Source: Choristoneura fumiferana (taxonomy: Eukaryota > Arthropoda > Insecta > Lepidoptera > Tortricidae). Taken from it: a DNA stretch of 64,000 nt. Both the position numbers and the translations under genes were made by a program. The stretch's first letter is position 1. Each line of letters begins with the position of its first letter. The notes under the pieces are model-generated. The model was not told where the DNA came from. It searched no databases and worked only from the letters and a program-made list of their open reading frames with translations. Location: NCBI RefSeq assembly GCF_025370935.1, contig NC_133473.1, positions 12,550,013 through 12,614,012 on the forward strand, in the 5' to 3' direction. Positions 24,182 to 35,345 of the stretch are shown piece by piece.

Positions 24182-24740
24182 GCTGCTTGACGGTGAAAGA
24201 AAACATCGTAAGGTCGAAACCTGCACAAACCTGTAAAGCAATTAAATGGAGTGTATGAACTTCCCAATCCGCACTGGACCCTCTAAAGTTAGCCGGATTA
24301 ATGGTCACTATAGAATCTCATTTTTTTTTATAAGATATTGAATTTACCCTCTGTTTCACCATCCATTGATACTGGCCGTGTAAACTGACTCAACCCTCAT
24401 TGTCTCCTACAAGTTATAAAAACATTGTTTTTTATAACTTTAACGTACGGTTTCTACAAATTCGAAGACCCTAATTGGTTAACAAAATAAGTGGGCGGGC
24501 CAAGAAGAATCATCACTTGCAAAGCGATTTTTTGTTTTTGAAATTGACGAGTATCTAAGCGTTCAAAAATATTTACCACAGACTCTTATCCCGACGTACC
24601 TAATAAAGCCATTCGTTACTACAAGAACTATTTTATAGCAGAAAAGTATATAATGAACTGTGAATATTTATTCCTAAATTTTGCATCTTACGCCCAATGT
24701 GAATGTAGTGAAATAGCCAAGCCACGTATTTAGACTAAGG
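24182..24740. other. Noncoding DNA
   Basis: No genes or clear repeats recognised. Confidence 0.45.
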
Positions 24741-24975
24741 TGTAGGTAGAGTTTGTGAAATTAGGCCTTGTATAGTTAGGACGTGTAGAGTTATAAACTT
24801 GGCTCTACATGAGATCCGATAACTTTTTGATAGTGCGGTGCGAGTCATATTGTGGTCTCAAATAATTTATTGAATACGGCGTTACTTTGCGGAGGTCCAC
24901 ATCAATAAACTAAAAGAATTTCTTTGCGCACCTTAAGGTCGCGGGTGAGCAAAGAAATTATTTTAGTTCATTCAT
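24741..24975. repeat. Repeat-like DNA with 25-bp inverted arms
   Basis: Arms at 24908-24932 (AACTAAAAGAATTTCTTTGC then GCACC) and 24944-24968 pair in 23 of 25 positions around an 11-nt loop. The neighbouring GGCGTTACTTTGCGGAGGTC, on the other strand GACCTCCGCAAAGTAACGCC, has relatives at 1,080 and 15,640. It is probably a MITE-like element whose outer ends I could not fix. Confidence 0.5.
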
Positions 24976-25044
24976 ATGGTCTCGTCTTGGCAACATTTTA
25001 CATGAAAATGTTTTTGGTGGGATGTAATTTTGGCACATACATAA

Positions 25045-25135
25045 ATTCCGAAAGACTCAGAGGTTAGCCTGGACTCGAACCCGCGACCCTCTACTTGAGA
25101 GGCAATAGGCCACCAGGCCACAGCTTCAACCTAAC
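25045..25135 (-). mobile_element. tRNA-derived SINE fragment
   Basis: On the minus strand TGGCCTGGTGGCC resembles a degenerate box A, and GGTTCGAGTCC is a perfect RNA polymerase III box B, separated by CCTCTCAAGTAGAGG, an anticodon-stem-like hairpin with only a 5-nt loop. The short loop and mismatched arms rule out a functional tRNA. It is best read as a SINE head or tRNA pseudogene. Confidence 0.6.
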
Positions 25136-28100
25136 ATAAAAGTATGTATATTGAAATCTGATAATTATTTTTAAATATTCGTACAGAATCTCTCTGCATG
25201 TTGTATCTTTAATTTCAATTCAAGGGTAGCTTGAGATATGAGTACTGTACGTTGAAGCAAAAATTTAATGAGCCTTTTGTTGTCCTACTGTTCGGGAGCC
25301 ATTTAAATATTTACAAAGCTGGTTTAAGGTGGCCGTGCATTTTAAATGTGTACTGAAACATGATCATCTAGGTATAGGCTCGGGCGCTACATGCTGGTTG
25401 CCGTGCCTACCCTTTACTTTACCCGTAGGCGTGGCCGGCCTGGTACAAACAAACGGAAGCGAAATTGAGAGGAGCGCCCGGAACTGACGGTATACCTTTT
25501 GATTACAGAATCCCTTTTTAATTACCACGACCTAAATAAAAATTGTATTTTTATTTCAAGTAGGCGTAATTGAAAAGGAAATTGCCTTGTTGGGGGACCG
25601 CGCGGCGTCGAATAAAACTTTAATATGATGCATAAGAGCCCTTTGATCTCCGCACTCGCTCGCGCTAAATCGCTGAAACACAGAACACCGCGTGTGTGCG
25701 TATACTGGTCTCACAAAGGGTCACACTCTATGCACTTTATATTTTTGTATCTGCTCCTCAGCTATAATAATGCGGCTTTACGTTAAAACGTGCTTGATAT
25801 GTTATTTTTTACAGAATCATATAAGTACTCAAACATACATACATAATATGTATAAAGATACAATATATTTACATTAAACTAAACTGCAGTCCAATAACTA
25901 TATGCAATAAAATGAAAATTACAAAAGAAGGACTTACCCCAAAATCGGCAAATTCTGTTGAAACACTTGCTGCTCTGTGCTTAATCAAACTAACTGGCTT
26001 TAGAATCCGAGTACTTTTTAATCGAGTAAACCACACCCCCGTAAAGTGCCATAAATTACATTTAAAATAATAAAAAGAGGAAAATCTTTCATCCGGGAAC
26101 GATTTACAAAGAGACACCCCTGCGCAGCGCGGAGATAAATGTCGCCTGTAGCGGCTGTAGCACGATCCACTGTCGGTAAAAACGTGTTCCTAATAAAAAT
26201 CCTTCTCGAACCCGCATCGCGAACCCGTACCGTACTCCTTACCCTCCGAAACCGGACGATTACGTTCCTAAACATACCACCGACATCACAACATTCACAA
26301 CATAGCTTCTTTAAAACTTTAAGCATGCGCTTGTCAACGATTTAATTACCTTTTATCTCGATTTACATTACAAGACCAGAAGTTAATTAAATAAGAAAGG
26401 AGCTCGGCTTACAAAAACAACAATACATTCACCTTTAACGAATAAAGGAAACAGCGGATTGGCAAAGGTAAGACATACGGTCAAAGGGAAGATAATAAAG
26501 CGTTGTATTTTCATTCTAATCCGCCGCGAAGCTGGGGCGATACGGGGGAAGAACGGAGACGGGGAGGTTCGATATCTAAAATTACAAGCCTGCATAGAGT
26601 GCCTATCTCGAGGTACACCGTTCTCTATTCCTTTATGTTCAACTGCCACTTTCAGTAACATGCTTCCATTCGGACTAGGTATGGCCCAGACGTCCGCCCG
26701 CTAGCTTTATGCGTAGCGGCAGATTTAAATGAATTAGGAGGTGGAGGTATTCTTAAATCATTACTGAAGATGACGTTTAATTAGCTTTTGTTGGGATTGC
26801 ACATTGGTATTCAATTGGATTATGGTCGGATAATCTTACGTGACAGCCTGAAACCATGATCGTTAAAGCGTGTATGCGGTCGCGTGCCGACGCACCGTAA
26901 GGCTGCACTGCATGCACTCACGGGTTACGATAGAAACCGTATCGAACTTGCAAAATGCAGCACTGCCACAAGGCAGGCAGGCGTGCTCACACGTGCCTTT
27001 GCATCTGCGACGAGCATGCCGCGATAAAAGGTACTAAACTTAATTGATAAAGGTTTTAACGAGCTATTTTCATTGCTACAAGCCAGATGTCGGCAACGCC
27101 ACAGGGAAAAAACACGCTGTCATAAAGATCGATACAAGCAAGCACTGTACGATCACAGTAACGGATATGATTTGACTTTATTGCCAATTTGGATACAGTA
27201 GCAGAAATAGATATAGCTAACACAATACAGCTTATACCAAATTCTTGTGTTCAAAGCAATTTCCAAATACGTTTTTCCACCACAATACCCGACAAGAAAT
27301 TATTGTGATACAAGTGCTCGGAATATGAACAAAGCAACCGAATCGAATGTAATAAAAATCACTTTAGCATTACGTAGCGACGGGTACTGATGTCTATCGG
27401 CATTGTGACACACGACGCGGCTCGATGGATGTCACGGGGGAAAAGGCTGCGGCGACGAACCGACTATTATTTTCGTACTACAAAACAAAATTGATTGTTC
27501 TTCGACCTTTATACGTTTGTTGGATTCCTTTGATTGCTCTTGATTTGTCGTGTGACGAGTTTTTTTAACATATTAGTTTAACTTCAAGCCTCCAAGCCAA
27601 GCGCTATACTGAGACGCATCCCAGAATACGAGTTGAAATACAATGTAGACTTCTATTATATGAAAATAATTTTCCAGCTCCTTGCGTTATGATTGTTAAT
27701 ATTATCGAATATGAATGATTTTGCGTACTGCTTAAAGCCTTCGCAAAACTTGTATACCAATATGCAGCATTTATTTCCAGTATAAGCCTCGAAAATGTAA
27801 AAACTGAGAGGGTACAACTGTCTGCAGGATCGTAACAAGTAAAGGTTTATAGTCAGCGCTTCCCATGGGGACGGCTTGAGTTCACTTGTATTATGTGGAT
27901 AAGTATTTCCGCAAAATAAAGCTCAATCTTTATTTGCATAGACAGCCCAAGATTTTATCATATCCGCGCTGGTGCAAATGTCGCGTAATGTAACTACTGG
28001 CGTGTGAAACGTGAACGCATTACTGCCGCCGTCGACGCCGCGGCGCGGGCGCGTGTCTCTTAATGACGCCGCTATCGCGCGAACCTCGCACCCACACTTT

Positions 28101-29260
28101 TTATTATTTCAACTTCACCTTTTATATCACAATGCGAGTTTTACAGCTTTTATGAAATTCCTTACACAATTAACTCACACCCCTCCTGATGAAACGGTGC
28201 ACGATAAAAGCAAACTGTTAAGTTTTTTGTTAATATAAGTGACATAATTAGTTGCACGCGGTGAATGGAACGGAAATATGAATCTTGTGGAATGCGTTCC
28301 CCTAAAAATATGCTCGTGGCCCGGTTTTTGTTGCGAATTTATTTCCAGCAATGCGGTTAACGTTTTTGAAATTTGATTACATTTTTCACAGTCCAATATT
28401 ATTTTAAATTTCCATATATTTGTTTGTTTTAGGCACGTAACGTAGCCTTAATTATGTCACCGGCAGTAACAAACTCCGCCGCCGTATCATTTACTCGTTA
28501 GAAGTCTCCTTGTTTTTTCCTCACCTCGTCGTCCGTTTAATAAAAAATTGCTCGTTTGCTCTTGATGAATGACGCGGACGACAGCGAGCACGTAATTGGG
28601 TGTCGAAGTCTACAGCTAAAAGCATACACATGTTGCCGCCGATCGTCGATCGCCATGCCATCTAACAGCCTATTGTCTATGGTTTATCTGGCAGAAGGCT
28701 GTACACAATAAATCGTCCATGTAGCTTTGTGTCGAACTAAGTGGTGTACATGGTTGAGATCGAGGTGCGCGTGAAATATCGTCCCGGAATGTTATTAGAA
28801 CGCGAAGGAATACCCAATCGATCGGCGGCTTTTTACTCGCAGAAAGCCTTTTTGCAGCGCCGCTACCCAGGTTTGGTATGAGATCGAAGCCGCCTCTTTG
28901 TGGTTTCTGAATGCAGGCATAAAAGGAATGCGTTTACAGACATTAAAGAGGGGAAACGCTTATGAACTTCACGTGGGTACTTGATTATTTAAACTAGTAA
29001 AGTTATTAAGTTGACGCAGAAGCTATTTACTATCTTAAAAACTAATCAAATTTATCTACATGGGTTGACTTTGCAATGAAATTATAACAATTTATCTCAC
29101 TTAAAATTTTGTTTAACTTCTATAATTAAGGTGCTTTAGTTGATGAAGTTCCAATCATACTACTTAGAGAAACTACCTGAGATTTTTTTGTAAGTATCTG
29201 CTCATTGTTGCTAACTTAGTTTCTATTCTGAGCAATGTGAATAAAATAATAAATTTAAAA
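25136..29260. other. Noncoding DNA, including GC-balanced unique blocks
   Basis: No gene or complete repeat is recognised over about 4 kb. Two overlapping frames of about 100 and 82 codons (25,869-26,326) and others near 26,383-26,704 are antisense pairs without family signals. The blocks 28,010-28,100 (CpG-rich, GACGCCGCGGCGCGGGCG) and 28,560-28,930 are repeat-free and might be regulatory. Confidence 0.45.
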
Positions 29261-29842
29261 AATCAAAAAACCCGACTGCCTTAAAAAATACTAAAAAGAA
29301 GAAAACAAGTCTAGTGGGTTCTCTCTTAAAGTTCAACAGTCGGGACCCATTAAGTAATAATTTTTGAGCGTCACTATTTAAATGGGTCCCGACTGTTGAA
29401 CTTTAAGTTAACTACTTAACAAAGTATTAGCTCACTAGACTTGTTTTCTTCTTTTTAGTATTTTTAAGGCAGTCGGGTTTTTTGATTTTTGATTTTATTT
29501 CCCACTTTTCTGTGAAAATGGTATATAAAAACGATTATAAACTATATATATATTTAGAATGGGCTAATTATAAGCTTTCATTTGATACCCCACTCGATAG
29601 GTTTGAATAAAAAACATTTTTTGAATACTTACAATTTGGCGCCAAAAATCCGCCATTTTCATTTTTCAAGAATTTCATGTACTCAGTGTCACTCGCGTCA
29701 TCAAGACGAATCCAATGACGTATTATTTATCAAAATCGGTTCAGCCATTGAGTAGTTACGAGAGGACATAGGAATAGACATACATACATACATACATACG
29801 CGCCAATCACATAATCCATCCTTCTTCGCAGTTGGGTAAAAA
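29261..29842. mobile_element. DNA-transposon-like repeat with internal hairpin
   Basis: The left end AAAAAACCCGACTGCCTTAA and the right end, reverse complemented as TTTTTACCCAACTGCGAAGA, are inverted relatives. A third copy of the terminus, inverted, lies inside at 29,466-29,486 (GGCAGTCGGGTTTTTTGATT). Between the first and third, 29261-29487 folds into a long hairpin. The remainder (ATCGGTTCAGCCATTGAGTA, four CATA units, CGCCAATCACATAATCCATC) is typical of a dispersed lepidopteran family. Confidence 0.7.
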
Positions 29843-30809
29843 GGGACATCTTGTCGACTAATTCTAGCAGAAAATAACTGTAGGTACTTAATTTTAGTCT
29901 ATTCGTATTTATAACTAATCTAAGGAGATCAAACCCTCAAATCTATTTTTCGTATACAAACCAAGCGAATGTAATAAGGTAGATACTCAGAATCACAAAA
30001 ATATTGACGATTATGTTCACTCTTTCCCAAGAATTTATATTAGAGATTATAGAATAAAGTATTAAATAAAACTTATATGGAAGCTCTTTCATCTCGATTC
30101 GAACATACTTAGGTAGTTGATAAACATCATTAATATATCGAAATTGTAGATGTTTAGAATGATTTTGACATATACTTATTAGATGGGGACATATAAGATG
30201 CAATATCTTAGTACATAAATATAGGGTCCAGTGAATTGGCGATTTAACTCGCCAACCAAAAACACGTCGTTCCAAATCAAAGCGGTCCATTAAGTACTAA
30301 CACGCGGCACCTCTAATCTTATAGTATCTCTCTCAAAACATCTGTCAGATCACACAAACTAATTTTGATCAAAAGCCGTAGGATTTAATATTGCATCAGT
30401 ATGGCGGAAAATGGCTCTCGATATGAGACAGGAATAGGTTATAAGGTGTGGCCCCACCGGCCAACGGCACGACGGTCTTTCTGCCATTTCATTCATTTCC
30501 TGCTTATCATCCCAGGCGTATCTAGCATACAATGTTGTCTGACTACGTAATGTACGTAGCATGTAGGCTTGTACATAGATCTGATGTAAGAAATCGACAT
30601 ACCTACAGCCTCTTACTTCTACTGTCTTTAAAGTTTCAACTGGAATTAAGGCCGAGGTTTATTGTCTGAGGATTCGCTTATGCTACCACGAAAATTTATA
30701 ATTACAGTTATATTGTGTTCATCGTCTTCATAGAAGTTGATTGTCTTTATCGAGAAAAGTCATTTGGGGTTTTTTAAGCTTTTTTGTTATAAGACTGAAT
30801 TTGTCTATA
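29843..30809. other. Noncoding DNA; 115-codon minus ORF not supported
   Basis: The longest frame (29,943-30,290, minus) encodes a hydrophobic C-terminus but lies in AT-rich DNA with no splice, signal-peptide or family evidence. A frame of this length is expected by chance in a window of this size and composition. Confidence 0.4.
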
Positions 30810-30890
30810 TTTCAACTCTTCAGCCTATGTATGTCCCACTGCTCAGCTGGGCACATGCCTCCTCAGAATAAGAGGAGAGAGTAAGAAAGA
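30810..30890 (+). mobile_element. Dispersed-repeat fragment (CTTCAGCCTATGTATGTCCC)
   Basis: CTTCAGCCTATGTATGTCCC, GGGCACATGCCTCCTCAGAA and TAAGAGGAGAGAG appear in order. I recognise this as a frequently seen lepidopteran repeat. Only its initial part is present. Confidence 0.6.
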
Positions 30891-31469
30891 GAATGACGAG
30901 GATGCGTACACTTACCTACTTAGTTTAAAAAACAAATACTCCATGAATGGAAAAACTTGTAGAAAATTACCTTTACTTTCTCTCTAAAAAACGAAAACAA
31001 AAAACATAAATAGGTAGGTGCTTACATACTTAAAGAGATGAGAACCAATGACAAGAAATATACGTAAGTAGCCAACTCTTCCCATGTACCACATACAATA
31101 TGAACTTTTAATTATTTCTCAAAGTATCCTATTCAGTGGTGTGATACACGGTCCTGATTGTAGAGGTATAAAGCGGCGCGGCCATGCGGACTGCTGCTTG
31201 GAGAAGCGTCAGGTGCTGACCACACGCGACAGCGGACGAGCATATTATGGACATGTGCTTATTAAATTACATGCGTGACGGAATACACGAAGACATTGAC
31301 ATCATGGAAGGAAAAAATACATTATTGCTACGCAAAAAGTAAGGGGATTACGAGCTAGGGCGCTGGTCGTTTAACTCGTCGTGTGGTGAAGTTTCTTGTA
31401 AGTTAGCTGTTAATATTAGGCAACGATGCTTAAATTGAATAACCTAACCATAAAAAATCTATTTTTAAT
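30891..31469. other. Noncoding DNA
   Basis: No gene or repeat recognised. Confidence 0.45.
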
Positions 31470-31765
31470 ACAAGATTTTTTGCTGACTGTACTTTTTGTT
31501 GACTGTACTTGCATTGTCACGCAAACTACATTCGCATACCAAATTTCAAGTCGATGATATTAACCCTTGAAGAGTTTTGTCCTGCGGAGACGATCCTGGC
31601 TGGACTACTAGGATGTGACTAGATTATTGTATTGCCACGCGATTTACATAAGTATTCCAAATTTCAAGTCAATCTGACAACTGGAAGTTGGTCAAATTTA
31701 ACTTGTAAGATTTGATTACAGATATACAACGGGACAGGCGAAACTAAATAAAAGCTTGTAAAATG
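31470..31765 (+). mobile_element. Dispersed lepidopteran repeat (GCGGAGACGATCCTGGC)
   Basis: Contains TTGTTGACTGTACTTGCATT, CCAAATTTCAAGTCGATGAT, GCGGAGACGATCCTGGCTGG, GACTAGATTATTGTATTGCC, GGAAGTTGGTCAAATTTAAC and CAACGGGACAGGCGAAACTA, ending AATAAAAGCTTGTAAAA. The order and words fit a common lepidopteran repeat. There is no coding frame. Confidence 0.65.
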
Positions 31766-32884
31766 CATGACGGTCAAGAAAACACATAGGCTACTTTTCC
31801 GATCTTTACCGATCCCGTGGAAATATCGGGATACTTAAGAGCGTTTATACCTGCTGAGCTGGCAACGTAGCATTTTTGTTAGTTTTTCTCGATTATTCCA
31901 TAAAAATTTAATGCACAGCAGGTGTAAATGCTCTTAAAAGCTCAAAATTTCAGCCGCTAGGATTATTTACTATGAAACGTCAGTGAAATTCATGGTAATT
32001 TTTTTTTCATTCCCTGCTAGACTGAATTATTTAGGTGTGCTAAGCCGTGGATGAAGGCTGCTTAGTCAAATTTGATAGGAGATGTGGAACGTTCCACCTT
32101 TAATGCGATCCGATATTTTGACGCAATGCATGCGTATTGTGATTACGGGTAGACTCAAAAATATCAAACACATCTAATATATAACTCAGTTCTCATTTCA
32201 AACTGTTAACATTTTATAAATTTTCTACTGCGTGATCTATTTCTTGTCGACACGGCAGTCGCCGCCGCCGCTGGCGCGGCCCGCGCCGCTTACCGCACCA
32301 CTCGCTACACTGCCCATAACTGCTATTGTCCGCCGCTTCTTATTTCTCTCCTTTTCACGCTCAACGATAATGGGAATTTCTGAAATTGCAACAATACACA
32401 TACGGACCCGCTGCAATGGCGGCCAGCGGAAATTTTGCTTTTATTTTCCTCACAGTAAGTAAAGACAGTCTATTTCCGAGCGTATGAAGTTCATTTTAAT
32501 CCTTTTGATGTCCGCTTAAATACGGTGTGGGATATTGAAAATCATAAATCTTACATTAAATCTTATTAGAAGTTGGTTACAAGTGCGATGATGAATGATA
32601 CTTTATTAATGTGTACTTATCCACCAGTGCTGCGTTAATTTCTGCCATGAATAGCATGCAAGAACCTCGAAATATTATGAACTTGGTTTCATCGTAACAA
32701 TTTTTTTATCATAAATGATCACTTCTGAAAATAGCGTTCTGGCAGAAAATCAGCGCTGCAGGCGTCTAACCCTTCAGCATTTTGCTGAGTCTGCGACCGT
32801 TTCACTTTCGCGGAGACACAAAATTGCGTATAATGTACCTACTATTTTCATGTGTGTTTTCCTGTATTTTTTTGTTTTCTTTGT
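31766..32884. other. Noncoding DNA with a GC-rich patch
   Basis: At 32,260-32,310 there is a GC-rich patch (GCCGCCGCCGCTGGCGCGGC), and at 32,450-32,462 a donor-like CACAGTAAGTAAAG. An untranslated exon is possible but unsupported by an acceptor or coding signal. Confidence 0.4.
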
Positions 32885-33117
32885 TTTTTGTTTCTTGTGA
32901 AATGAAATGAAATATGAAATATTTATTTATTTGCTTTAGCACTATGTGGATAAATACGATGTTGGAATTTCTTATAAGGTATTAACTTATAAAAGTGTCA
33001 ATAGTGCTAGCTGCCCTCTAACAGTAGGCATGCAAAAATAGCAAAATGTTTAATTGTGTTATTTTATTGTATATGTGTCTTTGTGTTAGTGAATAAATGT
33101 CTTCTTTCTTTCTTTCT
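32885..33117. mobile_element. LINE 3' tails, probably two in opposite orientation
   Basis: The right end reads AATAAATGTCTTC then (TTTC)n at 33,091-33,117, a typical + strand LINE 3' terminus. The left part (GAAATGAAATGAAATATGAA then ATATTTATTTATTTGC) looks like the tail of a minus-strand LINE. No reverse transcriptase sequence is attached to either. Confidence 0.5.
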
Positions 33118-33615
33118 ACTGTTGCTTAACTATCGCAAACTGTAAGATTATTACCGCACGCACTGAGTTTAACATAGTTAAAACTGTTTAAAAGTTTTGC
33201 GTTTTCGGTAAAAACAATTACTCGTAGCATGCCACATATTAATTGTCGGCGAATAGAATATAAAGTACCTACGTGTTATTAAAAACGGTTATAAATATTA
33301 TGATATGATTATTATGTAATGTGATCCGCGTACAAAAAACAATACGTACGACAAATAAAGGCGCGGTCAATACAGTCGTACTCGTAATTGAAGGGTAGGT
33401 ACAGTTATCAATTTACTTTCCACATATTAATCTGTATGGGCAGCTGCGCCCCCGCCTCGGAAGCGGAAACACGCGCTACACCTGGCTACCATGACTGACC
33501 TACACATCCTATAAGTACGCCTTATAAGTGCAAGCCTGCTTTATGGTTAACAGTTGGAGGTCTTCAGAAAGCTCAGTCAATTTTACTATGGTTGGTTTCC
33601 TTCTTTGTATCACTG
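33118..33615. other. Noncoding DNA
   Basis: No gene or repeat recognised. Confidence 0.45.
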
Positions 33616-34222
33616 TTTAGGGTTCCGTAGCCAAGCACCCAATAAGACTCTATTATTAAGCCTCCGCAGTCTGTTTGTCCCTCTGTAATAAAAATTTTCG
33701 ACTTTTAAAGAGAAACAGTTGACATTTTCAGAGTACGTTACTATTGCCACTTGGTATATTAATAAAAAATACAAGGTAATCCGTGCCTTTCCAGGTTTTA
33801 GAATGGGATGGACCCATACCAATCTCTTCCCGAGGTTGCTCAAAAGGTGACAGGAACCCTTATAGGAGTGGGCAATATCACTTTAAAGCCTAATATTTTG
33901 TCTACGTATCTCTAAATCGCAAAATGGTCTGCGCAAACTTATAATATTTTTGAAAGACCTGTCTAACAATTTCCCACCCTATTGGTTTACGAGAACAACG
34001 GAACAAGAAAATAAAATCAACTCCACTTAACGTGTAGGTAGAGAAGGAGCCTGTTTTTTTTTTCATTTTAGTTTACCACTTTGGCAGCGTGGTTTACATA
34101 AAATATATCCTCATGCTAAATTACAGCCTTCTAGGTCTAACAATCTCTAAAGTTAGCCAGGAAAGGCGCACGGACATGGTGAAGCTATAAGGGTTCCTTG
34201 TAGAACTATGGAACCCTAAAAA
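33616..34222. mobile_element. Repeat bounded by TTTAGGGTTCCRTAG inverted ends
   Basis: It begins TTTAGGGTTCCGTAGCCAAG, and the right boundary CTATGGAACCCTAAAAAG is its inverted counterpart. After the left end comes CCTCCGCAGTCTGTTTGTCC, a decayed form of the CCGTCTGTCTGTC stretch found in this family. The 77-codon minus frame inside it is not a gene. Confidence 0.6.
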
Positions 34223-34264
34223 GACCCTAGAATACTAGCAGACTAGCCACGTACTCATCGTTCA

Positions 34265-34283
34265 ATAATAATAATAATAATAA
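34265..34283. repeat. (AAT)n microsatellite
   Basis: Six consecutive AAT/TAA units followed by TTGTTTATTTCC. It is short and uninterrupted. Confidence 0.85.
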
Positions 34284-34530
34284 TTGTTTATTTCCTTTTA
34301 CAAAAGTTCTTATCGAGATAACAAGGTTGAGACCCCCTATTAAGTTTTGAACTTGTGTCAGGAGGATTCAATGCATGTTATGCCTATTGGATAGGAGCCT
34401 ACAGCATATTTATACTACCGCTATATAGCAATGGCTACATGAGTACAATTTCAAAAATGTAGGCAAACGATAGGCCAATATCCTGTATGCAGGACGAGAT
34501 GTGAAACTTCAAAGTTTTTGAGCAATAACT

Positions 34531-34626
34531 ATACAGGGTGGCTCATTTAGATCGGTCAGTTTGGGGAAGTCTGAAACTATAGGATATACGAAGATCTGTT
34601 CTTAGGGACCATGTCATCGATTTTAG
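34531..34626 (+). mobile_element. Repeat fragment (ACAGGGTGGCTCATTTAGAT), interrupted
   Basis: TACAGGGTGGCTCATTTAGA, TCGGTCAGTTTGGGGAAGTC, ATACGAAGATCTGTTCTTAG and GGACCATGTCATCGATTTTA form the start of a dispersed repeat that stops abruptly at the LINE 3' terminus at 34,627. The LINE evidently inserted into it. Confidence 0.6.
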
Positions 34627-35345
34627 TATAGAATAGAATAGAAATATGTTTATTCAGCCAACACGACAAAAAAGAGAAAACACATTTACAAAATTATAAA
34701 GAATACAAGAACAAACAAATAATGATGTGAAGCCGAAATGGTCTCCACTCAGCGGTGCCGTTGGCACGACTAGCGTTGTCAACGGCGCAGGTTTTCTGCG
34801 GAGCCAGCGAGGTGTGTGGGACAGCATACTGCGCGACTTGTGTCAGTCGAGTAATAAATACATAGTACTCGTGCATATAGATGTAACAGATAAATATGTA
34901 TGTAATAATTTAAATATACTTAATAGTTTAGATATTTGACGGTCACCCACATTCCGACAGACTAGTAACCTATTCTTGGGCAGCAGTACCTTGTTGGTCC
35001 ATAAGATAGCTCTTCAGTTTGGACTTGAACCCACCAACAGTATTGCTTGCCCTGACCGGTGGAGGAAGGTTATTCCAGCACTTCGTTGCAGCATAACGAA
35101 AGCTGTCACGAAATGCAGCGGTACTGTGCCTTGGGCAAACTAGTCTGGGAATACGCCTGATATGCCGCTGATAGAACACCAACCTCTCATGTAAATATGC
35201 AGGGCTTTTACTGTTGCAAATACCAAATAGGAGTGTAGCAAAATGAAGAGTACGTCGACCATTCATGTTTAAAAGTTTGTTACTGTTAAGATGCGGAGTG
35301 ATATGCGATCGTGGGGGTATAGGAAACAAAAACGCACGCATGCAT
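34627..35345 (-). mobile_element. 5'-truncated LINE (non-LTR retrotransposon)
   Basis: Read on the minus strand: the C-terminal part of ORF2 (stop at 34,970), a 3' untranslated region of about 340 bp, AATAAA at 34654-34649, and a tail of TTCTA repeats ending at 34,627. The element is truncated upstream of about 35,345. The simple-repeat tail and AATAAA are typical of CR1/Jockey-like LINEs of Lepidoptera. The clade is not assigned because no polymerase or endonuclease motif is left. Confidence 0.82.
34970..35341 (-). pseudogene. Reverse transcriptase ORF2 C-terminal 123 codons
   Basis: An open frame of about 123 codons without a true start. The segment SPAYLHERLVFYQRH, then CPRHSTAAFRDSFRYAATKC, WNNLPPPVRAS and GGFKSKLKSYL matches the conserved C-terminal tail of CR1/Jockey-like LINE ORF2 proteins, which lies after the reverse transcriptase domain. 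The FADD/YADD catalytic region and the apurinic endonuclease are absent because of 5' truncation. The frame has no internal stop, so the insertion is fairly young. It belongs to the mobile element and has no host function that I can infer. Confidence 0.82.

Noticed and set aside
25045..25135. Functional tRNA gene
   Set aside because: The anticodon-like loop has 5 rather than 7 nt and the acceptor and T stems do not pair properly.
29943..30290. 115-codon minus-strand ORF with hydrophobic C-terminus
   Set aside because: It lies in AT-rich DNA without splice sites, family features or a poly(A) signal in place. At this base composition a few frames of this length are expected by chance in 64 kb.
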